A stretch of DNA of 64,000 nucleotides from Torymus aiolomorphi. Lineage: Eukaryota > Arthropoda > Insecta > Hymenoptera > Torymidae. Both the position numbers and the translations under genes were made by a program. Location of the stretch: positions 13,770,601-13,834,600 of the forward strand of contig CM070877.1 of assembly GCA_036365515.1 (NCBI GenBank), read 5' to 3'. The notes beneath the pieces are model-generated. The model was not told where the DNA came from. It ran no database searches and saw only the letters and a list, made by a program, of their open reading frames with translations. Shown here piece after piece: positions 52,478-63,010 of this stretch; within the stretch, counting starts at the first letter, position 1, and every line of letters begins with the position of its first letter.

Positions 52478-53978
52478 TTTGACGAAATTACTCAATTTGT
52501 TGATGGAAGATATTTAAGTCCAATGGAAGTAGCTTGGCGATTTGAAAAATTTCCTTTATGTGGTAGAAAACATACAGTAATAAGTCTATCAGTTCATACA
52601 GAAAATCAACAAAGAATTATTTTTGAAGAAAATAACGAGACTGAAGCTTTAGAAAATTATAAAACAACATTAACAGCATGGTTTGATTTAAATAAAAAAG
52701 ATAATTATGCAAGTAATATATAATATGTTAATATACCTCTAAATATTACAACTTTAAAAATAAATGTTGGATCAAACAAAAACGAAATCAAGAAAATTAT
52801 ATAATAGGTCGTTTAAATATTGTTTCTCCAAAGGATATTGAACGATTTCATTTAAAATTAATTTTAAATCGTGTTAAAGGTGCAATTTCGTTTCAAGATT
52901 TGTGAACGTATGAAAAAATTACATATAACACATACTGAGAAACTGCAATAAAAATAGGTTTAGTTGATGATGAGTTACAAATAAAAAATATTTTTAAAGA
53001 AGCTTGTGACGTTATGTTAGAATATCAACTACGTCAATTTTTTGCTTGGTTTTTACTATCTAAAAATATTAATGGTAATAATATTTGGAAGGAATTTAAT
53101 AATTTTTCACAGAAGATTTTAAAGATGATAAATTAAACAATGCCCTCATACAAATAAATGAAATATTATCATTAAACGAAAAATCATGTATAGATTTTGG
53201 ATTGACTGAACCAAATAAAATCTTAAAAATTGAATGTAATGAAGTTAATAAGACTGAAATTTTATTCTGTGAAGAAATGTTTAGTAACATGTATACTCAA
53301 CTAAATATAGAACAAAAGTATATTTTTGCGAAATTATTAAATAATGAACATAAGATTCATTTTATAGACGGTCCTGGTGGTTCAGGTAAAACATTTTTAT
53401 ACAAAACATTGATTTTTTACTTTTTGTCTAAAGAAAAAAAAATTTTATCAATGTCTTGGACTGGTATTGCGTCAATACTATTACCAAAAGGAATGACAAG
53501 TCATGGAACATTTAAATTACCTTTAGATTTAGAAAGTATAGAAAGTGCATTTTTAAAATTAGACTCTATTGATGAAGCATCAATGATACCAAAAAAAGCT
53601 TTAGACATTGTAGATAAAACATTAAGAGATATTTGTAATAATAATTTACTATTTGGGGGGAAATTAATTGTATTAGGAGGAGATTTTCGGCAAATTCTTC
53701 CAGTTATTAAAAACGGTTGTAGAAACACAATTATACAAGAAACAATAAAATATTCAGATATTTGGCCACTTTTCAACATAATAAAGTTAAAAAAAAATAT
53801 TCGTTCTAACAATAAAGAATTCGCTTCATTTTTATTAGATATTGGAGAGGGAATAATTAATCCATTTAAAGTACCAAACAGTTGGAAAACTGACGATGTT
53901 TATTTGAAAATATATAAAGATATAAATTATAATTTATCTATGAATAGTGTTATTTTAACGTCTCATAATGAAGATTAA
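52478..53978 (+). pseudogene. Helitron Rep-helicase remnant (Pif1-like helicase), disrupted
   Basis: Rolling-circle transposons (Helitrons) encode a HUH nuclease fused to a Pif1-like 5'-3' helicase. Here an inter-domain fragment (52478-52720; MEVAWRFEKFPL is typical) ends in a stop. It continues with more stops and frame changes (ERFHLKLILNRVKGAISF near 52832) and leads into a 258-codon open stretch (53202-53978). That stretch has Walker A GPGGSGKT (residues 57-64), DEAS (124-127), GGDFRQILPV (159-168) and LKKNIRS. The HUH domain and helicase motifs V-VI are missing, so it is inactive as it stands. It is strongly AT-rich. The flanking LTR starts 12 bases after its final stop. Confidence 0.85.
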
Positions 53979-53989
53979 ACTATTGTGAA

Positions 53990-54286
53990 TGTTCGGGATT
54001 GTAGTATCCGAGCGAGCCGCTAGATGGCGAGCGCCAGGCAAGCGCCAACGCGCTACTTAAAACATCGACCAGCGTATATATAGAGGCTTGTGACACGCAC
54101 TCATCCCCCCGCATTATTGCTTTACTGTTTTCCCACTATCCATTATTGCATATACCTTTTGCCCATACGTACATGAATACATTGCCTACAATTGCTTAGT
54201 CTTATTTGCGAATAAGACACCTTATTTACCGATCCGTTAATACGTAATTATTTGCATACTCCCTACTACTCCCCACTACTCGAACA
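53990..54286 (+). mobile_element. solo or partial LTR (297 bp) of an LTR retrotransposon
   Basis: It begins TGTTCGGGATTG and ends CTCGAACA, so TGTTCG/CGAACA form the short inverted ends expected of an LTR. A TATA-like GTATATATAGAGG lies at 54076-54088, and a CTCF-like CCGCTAGATGGCG at 54017-54029 within the presumed U3. No second copy of this LTR occurs in the window. The class could be Gypsy or BEL/Pao; I cannot tell which. Orientation is inferred from the TATA-like box. Confidence 0.55.
54017..54029 (-). promoter_or_regulatory. CTCF-like motif (CGCCATCTAGCGG on minus strand)
   Basis: It is a member of the five-copy motif set, located upstream of the TATA-like box in the candidate LTR. Confidence 0.35.
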
Positions 54287-55109
54287 GTCGAAGTTGTGGG
54301 GCCACACAGATAGCGAACAGTAGAACCACTGCATATAGTAAGGTGTAGGCAATTTCCACTGTTAAAAGAAAAGAAAAGGAAAAAAACAACACAAGAGAAC
54401 TATAACAAGCTGGCAAGGCAGTCAGACCAACACTACTTAGTTCACAATATCCGTAAACAGAGCTGCCAGCATGGGCCCTACCCATGGGAAGGTTGAGTCT
54501 CTCCCCGAACGTGTATCCCTGGTCCTTGTCCACCTCACGCGGGCCATACGTGAGATATAAATAAATAGCGTAGGCACCCTCCGGCTCGTCCAGATCCTCC
54601 GAATCCTGAGTCGGGTACTCCGATTGAAGCCAGTCATTGCAGAATCGTAGGTACTCACGGTCCCGGCGGCGCTGAAGGAATGGCTCAGCTACCCGGAGCA
54701 CCACATCCTGAAACCCGCCATGAGTAGCGAGGATGTTGATCGCTATATCAGCCGGCATACGCCCCCGGGTATGGTAACCAGGCACGCGAACCTCACGCTG
54801 GTCTTGGTCGCGGTGAGCGAAGGCTAAGGCGTAGGCTGGGCCGAATGACCGCCGCAGGATCGACCCCGGATGCTGCCAGTCCAGAGGGCCAGGGACCGAC
54901 GCTTGTCGTCGCGCTCGTCGATGAGAGACGCGCCGGCTTCCCCGCTGAAGGCACCGCGGCACACAGTGGAGTGCCCTGCACATATATTGTGGGGCCACAC
55001 AGATAACGAACAGTCGAACCACTGCATATAGTAAGATGTAGGCAATTTCCACTGTTAAAAGAAAAGAAAAGGAAAAAAACAACACAACAGAACTATAACA
55101 AACCGGCAA
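54276..55109 (-). CDS. uncharacterised 277-codon ORF in a repeat-flanked segment, probably transposon-derived
   Basis: I do not recognise this family. The central part (about residues 42-230, between the two 144-bp repeats) is GC-rich, non-repetitive and protein-like: Arg-rich and acidic, with segments such as FCNDWLQSEYPTQDSEDLDE and AIYLYLTYGPREVDKDQGYT. The two hydrophobic ends (for example LFFSFSFLLTVEIAYILLYA) are simply translations of the 144-bp repeat and are not trustworthy membrane segments. The unique part may be a retroelement gag-like or captured host-gene fragment. Start and stop are formal only. Confidence 0.35.
   Translation of the reverse strand: MPVCYSSVVLFFSFSFLLTVEIAYILLYAVVRLFVICVAPQYMCRALHCVPRCLQRGSRRVSHRRARRQASVPGPLDWQHPGSILRRSFGPAYALAFAHRDQDQREVRVPGYHTRGRMPADIAINILATHGGFQDVVLRVAEPFLQRRRDREYLRFCNDWLQSEYPTQDSEDLDEPEGAYAIYLYLTYGPREVDKDQGYTFGERLNLPMGRAHAGSSVYGYCELSSVGLTALPACYSSLVLFFSFSFLLTVEIAYTLLYAVVLLFAICVAPQLRLFE
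54294..54437. repeat. 144-bp direct repeat, copy 1
   Basis: Starts TTGTGGGGCCACACAGATA and ends GACCAACACTACT. It is about 93% identical to the copy at 54987-55130, in the same orientation. It includes an A-rich AAAAGAAAAGAAAAGG segment and begins eight bases after the candidate LTR, so it may be retrotransposon leader sequence. Confidence 0.85.
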
Positions 55110-55130
55110 GGCAGTCAGACCAACACTACT
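54987..55130. repeat. 144-bp direct repeat, copy 2
   Basis: Same length and orientation as the copy at 54294-54437. The two enclose a 549-bp segment of different, GC-rich composition. The pair could be LTR-like termini of a small element (internal TGTGGGG...CAACA ends) or a duplication caused by insertion. Confidence 0.85.
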
Positions 55131-56588
55131 CGTGAGCCTACGAAACCTTCTTCATCTGCGCAGAAGAGATGGTGCAGCAGATGGAAAGTGAGAGTGGGAG
55201 AGTCTGTTAGGAGAAGACTGCAACCACAGCGGTCTGCCTAAAAAGATTAATTTAACTTAAGGACCTTTTCCAAAAATTCACATTTCTTGTAATTTCTCTT
55301 ATGTGACCTCTACTCTGACTTTCTAATCAAAGTGTATTAAGACCTGATGGGTGATCCCGCCGGCTCAACCCTGCCTCGAACATTTTCCTGATACCCGGAC
55401 GGGCACCTTTTATATCTGCGTGTTAAACCATTATGCGCCGTCTGGCGGTGGCGATTCAGACTAGAGAGTCATACGAGGTCTTGTATCAGATCTCATATGG
55501 GACCTTATACGAGTTTCTAAAAAACTACGATTATACTGGAAACTCATATGAGATCACATGGAGTTCTCATATGAGTTCTCATATGACTTTTCCGTAGCCT
55601 CTTCCTTTGCATTATCGCCGTCCTGAGTAAACACTAACCAGAACACAAGTTTGTCAAGAAAATGCTAATAAAAGTTTCTCTTTTCCCACGCCTTAATCTC
55701 TGGCCCCAAACATCTGTATGCTACGCTAGGTTCGTCGGTCCCCGTGTGCGCATCGAACATCTCCAAGTACCAAAAGACACATAAACTGGGAAAACCCTGT
55801 AGTTACATGTGTCTAATGACCATCTTTCTCGACGTTTTCTTACGTTTTCTTACAACTGCGTATTCCTTATTTTTCTCTTTCCAATATTTCATGTAAAATA
55901 AATAATAGAAAAATTTCAGTAAGCCATAATTTTATACGATAGCAAATTAAGATTCGAGCATTACTTATTCTCAAATATACAAATTATAATTATTACTTAT
56001 TCTGTACCAAAAACATTAATAAGAGCTTAAATATTTTTTTAAAACAATAAACACGCTCTTTAAAAAACTAATTTTTTAAGTATGTTCTAACAACACAATT
56101 TGCCTAATCCTTTTATTTCTTCTAATCTCATCTATTTAATAAGCACTCTCTACAAAAGCTAATAATTTTTTTCATGACTGTACAAATAATAATACTGTTA
56201 ATAAAACTTTCTACGTAAGTATAAAATAAGGCAAGTATAGAAGTTTTTTCTGCATAATCTATAAAATAATAATATTTATGATTTTTTAAAAGAAATCAAA
56301 TAAATACTAGTGAAAAAGTCTTTTACTTCTTCGAGTCAATGTATGCTGAACAGATTATACATATAGCGACAAAATCATGTCTATTACATCATAAAAGCAG
56401 AGTAGTGCCTCGCCTATTTGTGTTTTGGACATTTTGTTTCAGCGAAATTTTTTTTGTTGGATCGCTTGCGAATATTTTGACGTGGATCTCGCTTTCCTCA
56501 CCCATTTGGGTTTTGTGAATTTATTTTATTAAAATCGTCTCGTTTCAATAACTACCTCATGCTTTTTGTTGTGAAGCGAGGCCTTCTT
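55131..56588. other. repeat-like intergenic stretch, no gene
   Basis: 55131-55460 has mixed composition and is probably transposon debris. A cluster of CATATG palindromes follows at 55467-55588. 55840-56330 is AT-rich. A CTCF-like CGCCGTCTGGCGGTGG lies at 55436-55451. Nothing coding is supported. Confidence 0.45.
55436..55451 (+). promoter_or_regulatory. CTCF-like motif CGCCGTCTGGCGGTGG
   Basis: It deviates from the other copies at one core base (G for A). Confidence 0.3.
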
Positions 56589-56783
56589 GCACTCACCTCC
56601 GAGTTGGGGCTTTTTTGCACTTACCTCCGTGTTAGGACTTTGTTGTGCTCACCTCCGAGTTAGGACTTTGTTGCACTGAACTTTGAGATAGCACTCTATT
56701 GAATTATCGTTGAGATAGGACTTTTTTGCACGGAACGGCGAGTTAGCATCTTATTGCATTGGCGTCTGAGTTGGGACTTTATG
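56589..56783. repeat. 28-bp minisatellite, seven units
   Basis: Units such as GCACTTACCTCCGTGTTAGG followed by ACTTTGTT repeat seven times (one is 27 bp), diverging toward the right end. A partial unit may precede it at about 56573. No open frame runs through it usefully. Confidence 0.88.
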
Positions 56784-57850
56784 AATAGGAGTCGTCGATG
56801 TATGTCAGATCACCGCTAGATGGCGTATTACAGAATCTCATAATATCTTACCAAAATGATGGTATTATAATATTGTAATAACTTCTCATATGCTTACAAT
56901 GTCGATAAATAATTTATTAATTTGGTGAAATGTGTGGTATAATTACAAAATATAGTATACATACTTAATAGTAGAAAATATAAGGTTATCAAATACTAAC
57001 AATAATGAGAAAGGAACAAAGTATAAATATTTTTAGTAACGTCAAAATTCATTGGATTTCTCTACTAAAGTATTTAATAATTTTATACGTATAATATGCG
57101 ACGCAAAAAAACTACATCAGAATCTACATCAGAACATTAAAATCGCAGAAACATTAAAAACAATCATACCTTTAAAGACTCACATCACTGCGCGATCAAA
57201 TTTCGCCATCACCTCTACACGCACACGACGCCATCAGATAAAAATTCACTTATACCAACTTTCCGATAACAATCAACGAAATCTAGGATCGCACATCGCC
57301 TCGCACTTGCGACTTCCATCGGACACCCAATCCACTTCTCTCTCAATCTAACTATATCTCTCGCACCTGCTCCGCATTTACCTACCTACCTATCCACTGC
57401 ACTCGCGGATCAGTCACTCTCAATCCGGTTCACGGGCGAAATCAGTCCGTCGAATCGGGCGCGACGTGCGCTCTCGCTCGCACGCGCCATTACACCCATG
57501 AATACGCAATCAGACGTGCGAGCATATATAAAGTCGTCTAACGGCGATGTAACGCGAGAGCCAGTCGTCGGGTGTTTATAAACAGGGACATCGGAGAGGA
57601 GGATGTATAGGCCTCAAGTAAGTTGACCGTAATACGGAAGGTTCGTATTGTTCGGGTGAGGGACAGCGGTATCGCGTTGTTGTTGTGTTGACCTGCGGTG
57701 GAGCATGTGCCGCTGGAGGTATAGAGGACGAATGAAGAGGGCGATTGTGCAGATGTAGCTAGTAATGGGATTACGGGATGCTTGAGAAGAGGTAAATTCG
57801 GAATAAAGTGTGGGTTTTGGGTGGTATGTATGACTTCACAATGAGAGAAA
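56784..57850. other. AT-rich linker and CpG-core skew block
   Basis: A CTCF-like site sits at 56811-56825. AT-rich to 57100. The left flank 57170-57400 is A+C-rich. The core 57400-57560 follows. The right flank 57590-57840 is G+T-rich. Confidence 0.55.
56811..56825 (-). promoter_or_regulatory. CTCF-like motif (CGCCATCTAGCGGTG on minus strand)
   Basis: It lies 27 bases beyond the end of the minisatellite. Confidence 0.35.
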
Positions 57851-58460
57851 ATGTGCAGGCTGCTCTGAATTCTATATTAGTCAATGTTCCTTTAACTAAA
57901 GTAACTTGAGGTTCGAAAAGTGGCTATATTAGCTACACACACTAGGAGTACAGTTGGCCAGTTTTTGTATTTAGCTCTTAGCAAGGCTAATTTCATTTAT
58001 TTAGTGACTGGAATTTGTTTTCTAGTAGAATATAGATAGTATATTTTAATGAATATTTATACGCTTTTGTCGATATTGCCTTGAACACCAAAAATAAAAA
58101 AACTTTTTTGGATTAAATTGGCCAAATTAACTACACGTGACGGAGCAGAGTAAAAACACTCTCTTTACAACTTGGCTTCGTGTGAATTCAATATCACTGT
58201 TAGCTGAACGTTCTTTTTTTTCTTCGTAGAAGATATACTATATTTTGATGTCCCTTGTAACGAGAAGCACGGCTAGTTAGTTAGCCGTGTTCTCATGTAA
58301 TAAGCAACCTATAGAAAAAATGTTCCGCTTAAGGTGACCGAAGTATTACTTTAGAATTCATTAAGATGAGCATTCCCAGAAAAATTAGATTTGCAATACA
58401 TTGAATCTTTCATCAATAATATATAAAAGGCTTCTTTTTCACTTGAAATTATAATATCTA
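57851..58460. other. AT-rich stretch before the large palindromic element
   Basis: No gene seen. A small hairpin (GCACGGCTAGTTAGTTAGCCGTG-type, about 58266-58291) is present. Confidence 0.4.
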
Positions 58461-59426
58461 CACTGAGAGAAGAATATTGTTACTGTTAACATATTTATCT
58501 ATTTGAAATACAACTATTGGACATGTTTAAGGATAAAATATGATATTGTAATAGTTACAATATCTATATTAACTAATAGACATATTCAGATTTGAAAGTA
58601 GCTGATGGTAGAAGTTCTTGTAAATTGTAGTTTTTGAATCTAATAGCCAATTTTCTACCAGGATGATGTTGTTATATAACAAAAAGGTTTGAATAGATTG
58701 AATTTATTGATCATCAACGAGCAAAATCTCTTACAGTTAGTCGTATTGCCTTTCCTTTATCGAAATAGTGTGCTACATTATAGTTAGTCCACACTGATAG
58801 AAAATTTCGGTAACCGGCGGCACTCGATATATAGAGATATATAGGAGAGAATTTAATAAAATACAAATTTAGAAATTAGTGGGAACTGGAAGGTGTTTCG
58901 TCCTTAGTCGTACCCGGTGGACTCGTCAGGAAGATCCGGGTAGACATATCTTCGATACCAAAAAATCGATGTTACTTGGCTTTATTTAAGGCAGTGGGAA
59001 GACAATTTTGTTTGTGGAAGCCAAGAAGTATAAAAAAGGTTTGAAATAAAACTCCATTTAGTTTTTTACTGCAACGTTTCGGACATTTTTATTGTTTATG
59101 TCGGTCATCAGGATAAACAATAAAAATGTCCGAAACGTTGGAGTAAAAAAATAAATGATGTTATTTCAAACGCTTTTGTTATAAAACAACATCATCCTGG
59201 TAAAAAATTGGCCATTAGATTCAAAAACTACTGTAATAAGCATATTGTAACTATTACAATATCAATGTTCTCAGGTAACATATTGAAATTTTTTATGAGA
59301 ACATGGTAACTTAACTGTTAAGATGGCATTATAACTGTTACAATGCCTATATTTGGTCATATTTAAACATACGCATATTAACAGTTACAATGCCATGTTA
59401 ATAGTAAACAATTCCTTTTCTCAGTG
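58461..59426. mobile_element. 966-bp nested palindromic element, CACTGAG termini
   Basis: The outer ends CACTGAGAGAAGAA and the reverse complement of CACTGAGAAAAGGAA are flanked by TA (58459-58460, 59427-59428). Inside, 58627-58694 and 59166-59233 are inverted at roughly 93% identity. Within those lies a second palindrome, arms about 59040-59099 and 59113-59172, around a 13-base loop. This looks like a MITE foldback split by another foldback or retroelement fragment. No coding capacity. Confidence 0.7.
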
Positions 59427-59428
59427 TA

Positions 59429-60760
59429 ATACTTGCCGAAGTGCTGCAACAAATTGAAATGAATATCTGAACTAAATGAATATCCGAAATATATAATAAA
59501 CACGTGGTACGACATGACCTTATTTCACGAACCTCGAAATCTAGTTCTCAAACTTCCGCAACGAAAGTTTGTTCAAAGCAGCTTCACCAACATTAGAAAA
59601 AAAAGATGAATACTATAATCATCTCGAAATAAACAATTTTCTTTTATTATTACGATCAATTAGACGCAGCACTGGTGGTAAAACCGCACTCGTATGACTA
59701 CTTCACACCTCTCAACGAGTCCGCTCGGCACCTACTCAGCCTACTACACCACCACCTCCTCCTCTTCTTCCTCCGCCCTGCAGGCATCGCGCGTATTAAT
59801 TACATTTCCCGCGATTTTCAAATTAAATCCGTTGCTTCAGAAAAAACAAGCCGAAATGACTCTGCACATGTACACAGCCATACACCCACACACGCGTACA
59901 TACGCAATATACATGTGCGCACACACACTCTTCAGCGTGTGAAGAGCTCGGGCGACCCTTAAATAAAGCGCGCGCGCGCAAACGTAACGAAGACATCAGC
60001 GAACCGACAACATCGTTAGCTCTATTTTTTCATCTCCCCCTCAGTGCCTCTCTCTCTCTCTCTCTTCCTCTCTTTGCAGGCGAAACGACAGTTTGTTATT
60101 TTAAAAATCCCTCCTCCCACTCCTACTCTTTCTCTCTCTCACTCTCTAGCGAAACTTGACACAGGCGTCGTCGTCGTCGTCGTCGTCGTTAGAATGGCCT
60201 CTTTTCTCTCCCTCTCTCCACCCCCCCCCCCTCTCTCTCTTTGTCGTCCTTTCGCCCCGGCGCTCGTTTGCTCTTCGCTCGTTTCTACTACCCCCTTATC
60301 GTCCTCGGCACAGTACTCGAGGTAAGCTTCACCTCCCACTGCTATGAGAGAGCGAGTGAGCAAGAGAGGGAGAGAGAGAGAGAGAGAGAAGCAGTAGCGC
60401 ACGTTCTACTACTGCTCTGCGCCGAGGAATAAAATTACCTTCGTTACGCGAAACGCAGCTCGCCTGGTTCTCTCTCTCTCTCTCCCCCGCGATATTCTCT
60501 ATTCTCTTTTTTCTGCGGGCTCGCGTGTACCTCGTTCCATCTCTCTCACTCGCTCGTGCTGGAACTTCTTTTTTTGCTCTCCGGATTTTTTTGTTCGTCT
60601 GTCCATAGTTTATTTTTCTTTTTTATTTAGGTCTATCCTACTGCGCGTGCTTGGTTCGATGAATTTGTTTAACTTTATTTTGTTGGTTAGTCAGTTTTTG
60701 TTTCTGGGAATATAAAAATTTCTTTCTGGTACAGCAATTTTCCATATATTTTTTAACACA
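59429..60760. other. CpG-core skew block with flanking CT and GA tracts
   Basis: The left flank 59660-59960 is A+C-rich. CT tracts lie at 60048-60064, a (CGT)n run at 60166-60189 and a C-run at 60220-60230. The core continues to 60560, with GA at 60368-60389 and CT again at 60469-60485. A weak G+T flank follows at 60640-60720. Confidence 0.5.
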
Positions 60761-61870
60761 AACGTAAAATGTAGTGACGGAACAATATGTAGGAGTAAAT
60801 TCAAGTCTGTTGTTTAATATTACGCGATGGGGATAGTTAAGTAATGAATTCTAATAACCAGTGCAAATAATTTTTAAAGTGAAATATTTATATTGGCAAA
60901 TAAAATCGTGTAAAATATTTTTTCCGTATTATTTTTTTCAAAAAGTTTACTTAAATGTTATATATAGAAACGGTTTTTAAATAATTTTTCTCGACAAAAC
61001 TATAGAACTATTTACTAAAATAAAAGAATAAATCTTGCTATTTCACTAAAACAAGTATTACAATTGTAAATATCATTTGTAAATATTTCAAAAATTAATG
61101 ATAAATAGAATATCTTTTCTTCAAGTCAGAAAATCAAAAATAACCAAATTAAAAAAAGTAAGCAACATTTATCGCTAGATATCGTACCACCAAACACCAA
61201 AACACTTATCAAACACCACAATCGCCCTACAATTTTTTAACTCCGATTCGATTCTCCGCATCAGCTGCTTCCTTTCTTTTCGCCAACGATATAAATCCAC
61301 GCAGCCGATCGCTTAACCCCACCTCTTAATCCACATTTTTCGAAAGCCCCTCTCTCTACCCATCACGCCGTACGTCTTACTCACTGCGCGCCCGCTGACC
61401 AATTTCGCACTAATGAGTCCCGTGCATTATATTCGCGAGAGAGGAGAGGCCCTTTTCGCGCAGCGCGTTTTTACCAGAGAGAGAGAGAGCGAGAGCGCGT
61501 GCGCGAGCGCGGTCCTCTCCTCATTGTTCTCGCCGATCGCGCGAGCGTAAATATTCCGGATGGAAAACAAGTTCCATTGTATGTACGAGCGCGGGGTATT
61601 GTCGCGGCCGCAACAATGGCCTCCGCCCGTGCTAATTTATGGGGCTAGGATAGGGCCCCGGAGAAAGCGGAGAGAAAGAGGTGCTGCCGTAGTGGTTGGT
61701 GTTTTTTTTTTGCGAAACGGTAGCGGTGGTGGTGGTAACCCTTTTTTTAAGTTTGTGGGTTTTTTGGTGGTTGGCGGGGATGAGAGGGGGTTGAGTGGTG
61801 AAAAATCAGGGGGTTTGAGTGATAAATGGCGCTTTTTCGCTGGGTTGGGAGAAAAAAATTGAGATATTAC
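60761..61870. other. AT-rich linker and CpG-core skew block
   Basis: AT-rich to 61180. The left flank 61185-61380 is A+C-rich. The core 61385-61620 has GA at 61477-61490. The right flank 61690-61840 is strongly G+T-rich. Confidence 0.55.
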
Positions 61871-63010
61871 TTTGCCTTTTTCTTATTGACACTTGAGTTT
61901 GTAATTCTTTCAGTTGAAAAACATTATACCTCTTTTCAAATAATTACGTTTTATCCTAAATTACTATATGATAAATCAAAATTCTATAGTGCTGGATACA
62001 ACTAACTCATCACGAATTTTACAAACAACTAATTTCACTATCTCAAAACGAAATTCCCCCTCCTTCGCACATACACACACTGCACCTATTTCATTACCAT
62101 CCCAATCAATCCCGTTTTCTATTCAGAACCTCGTTAAAGGCCAAAACTCACCTGCAGCTCACTCACTTTGCACCGTCGCATCGAAATATTCAAACTCCCT
62201 TGCTGCTCCTCTCCCGTACACGCACATAACCGTATCAGCACTTTCTATCAAAACACTGCCATCACGCGCACCATCCTCCCCTCCCCTCGATCCATAAACA
62301 AAGTGGCCGTGTATATATATCCACTGCGTTGAAAACAAAAACTCTCCGCTCTCGAAATCGATACGAGCTATATAGGACATAGATATATAACTCTCCACTG
62401 CGCGCTCTAATTCACGCGTGCGCACCTGCGCGATTATCTCCTCTCCGGCGCAAATCCAGCGTACATATACGCGAGAAAGAGAGTTTTGACAGCACGAGCG
62501 CGATGTACAATGCGCCCAAGAGAGAGGGAGAGACCATTAGTCCGGCCGATCGGCTATCTCCGCTCTCTCGCGCGCGAGTCCATAATTGAACACCCTTTCG
62601 CCGGCCAGGTGGAGACTTGTTATGTATGTTGTGTGTGTTTGTGCACGCGCGAGCTGGAAAAGCCGAGCGACACGATGTAATAGCTCCCCCCGCGCGCGCG
62701 CGCGCTTACGGTGTGTGATCTCTCATTTTCTGGGGTAAAGTGCGCGGGGATGCGTGCAGTAGCGCTCGTGCTGAAGTCTCAATAGGTGCGGGGTGTGCGA
62801 TGGTCTGTGATGATTGGGCGGAGTGGTGATGTGATTCTGGGTGTCTTCGGTGGATGGGGTAATGAGGTGGTAGGGGGTGATAATGGGAGGGGCTTTCATT
62901 AAATGGTTGTGTGTTTTGTTATGAGGTAGAAAAGTTGTGTGATGCAGTGTGATTAGGTAGGATTTTGCTAAATAATTTATTAGTAGTTTCGTTGGTATCT
63001 TAGAATTCAT
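61871..63010. other. CpG-core skew block
   Basis: In the left flank, line 62041-62100 has 23 C against 3 G. The core 62285-62710 ends in a GCGCGCGCGCGCGC run (62691-62705). In the right flank, line 62821-62880 has 30 G, 18 T and 3 C. Confidence 0.6.

Noticed and set aside
52523..52723. Independent 66-codon gene
   Set aside because: It is the inter-domain part of the disrupted Helitron protein.
54276..55109. Interpretation of the 277-codon ORF as a membrane protein
   Set aside because: Both hydrophobic ends are the same 144-bp DNA repeat read in frame, so they give no evidence of real membrane segments.
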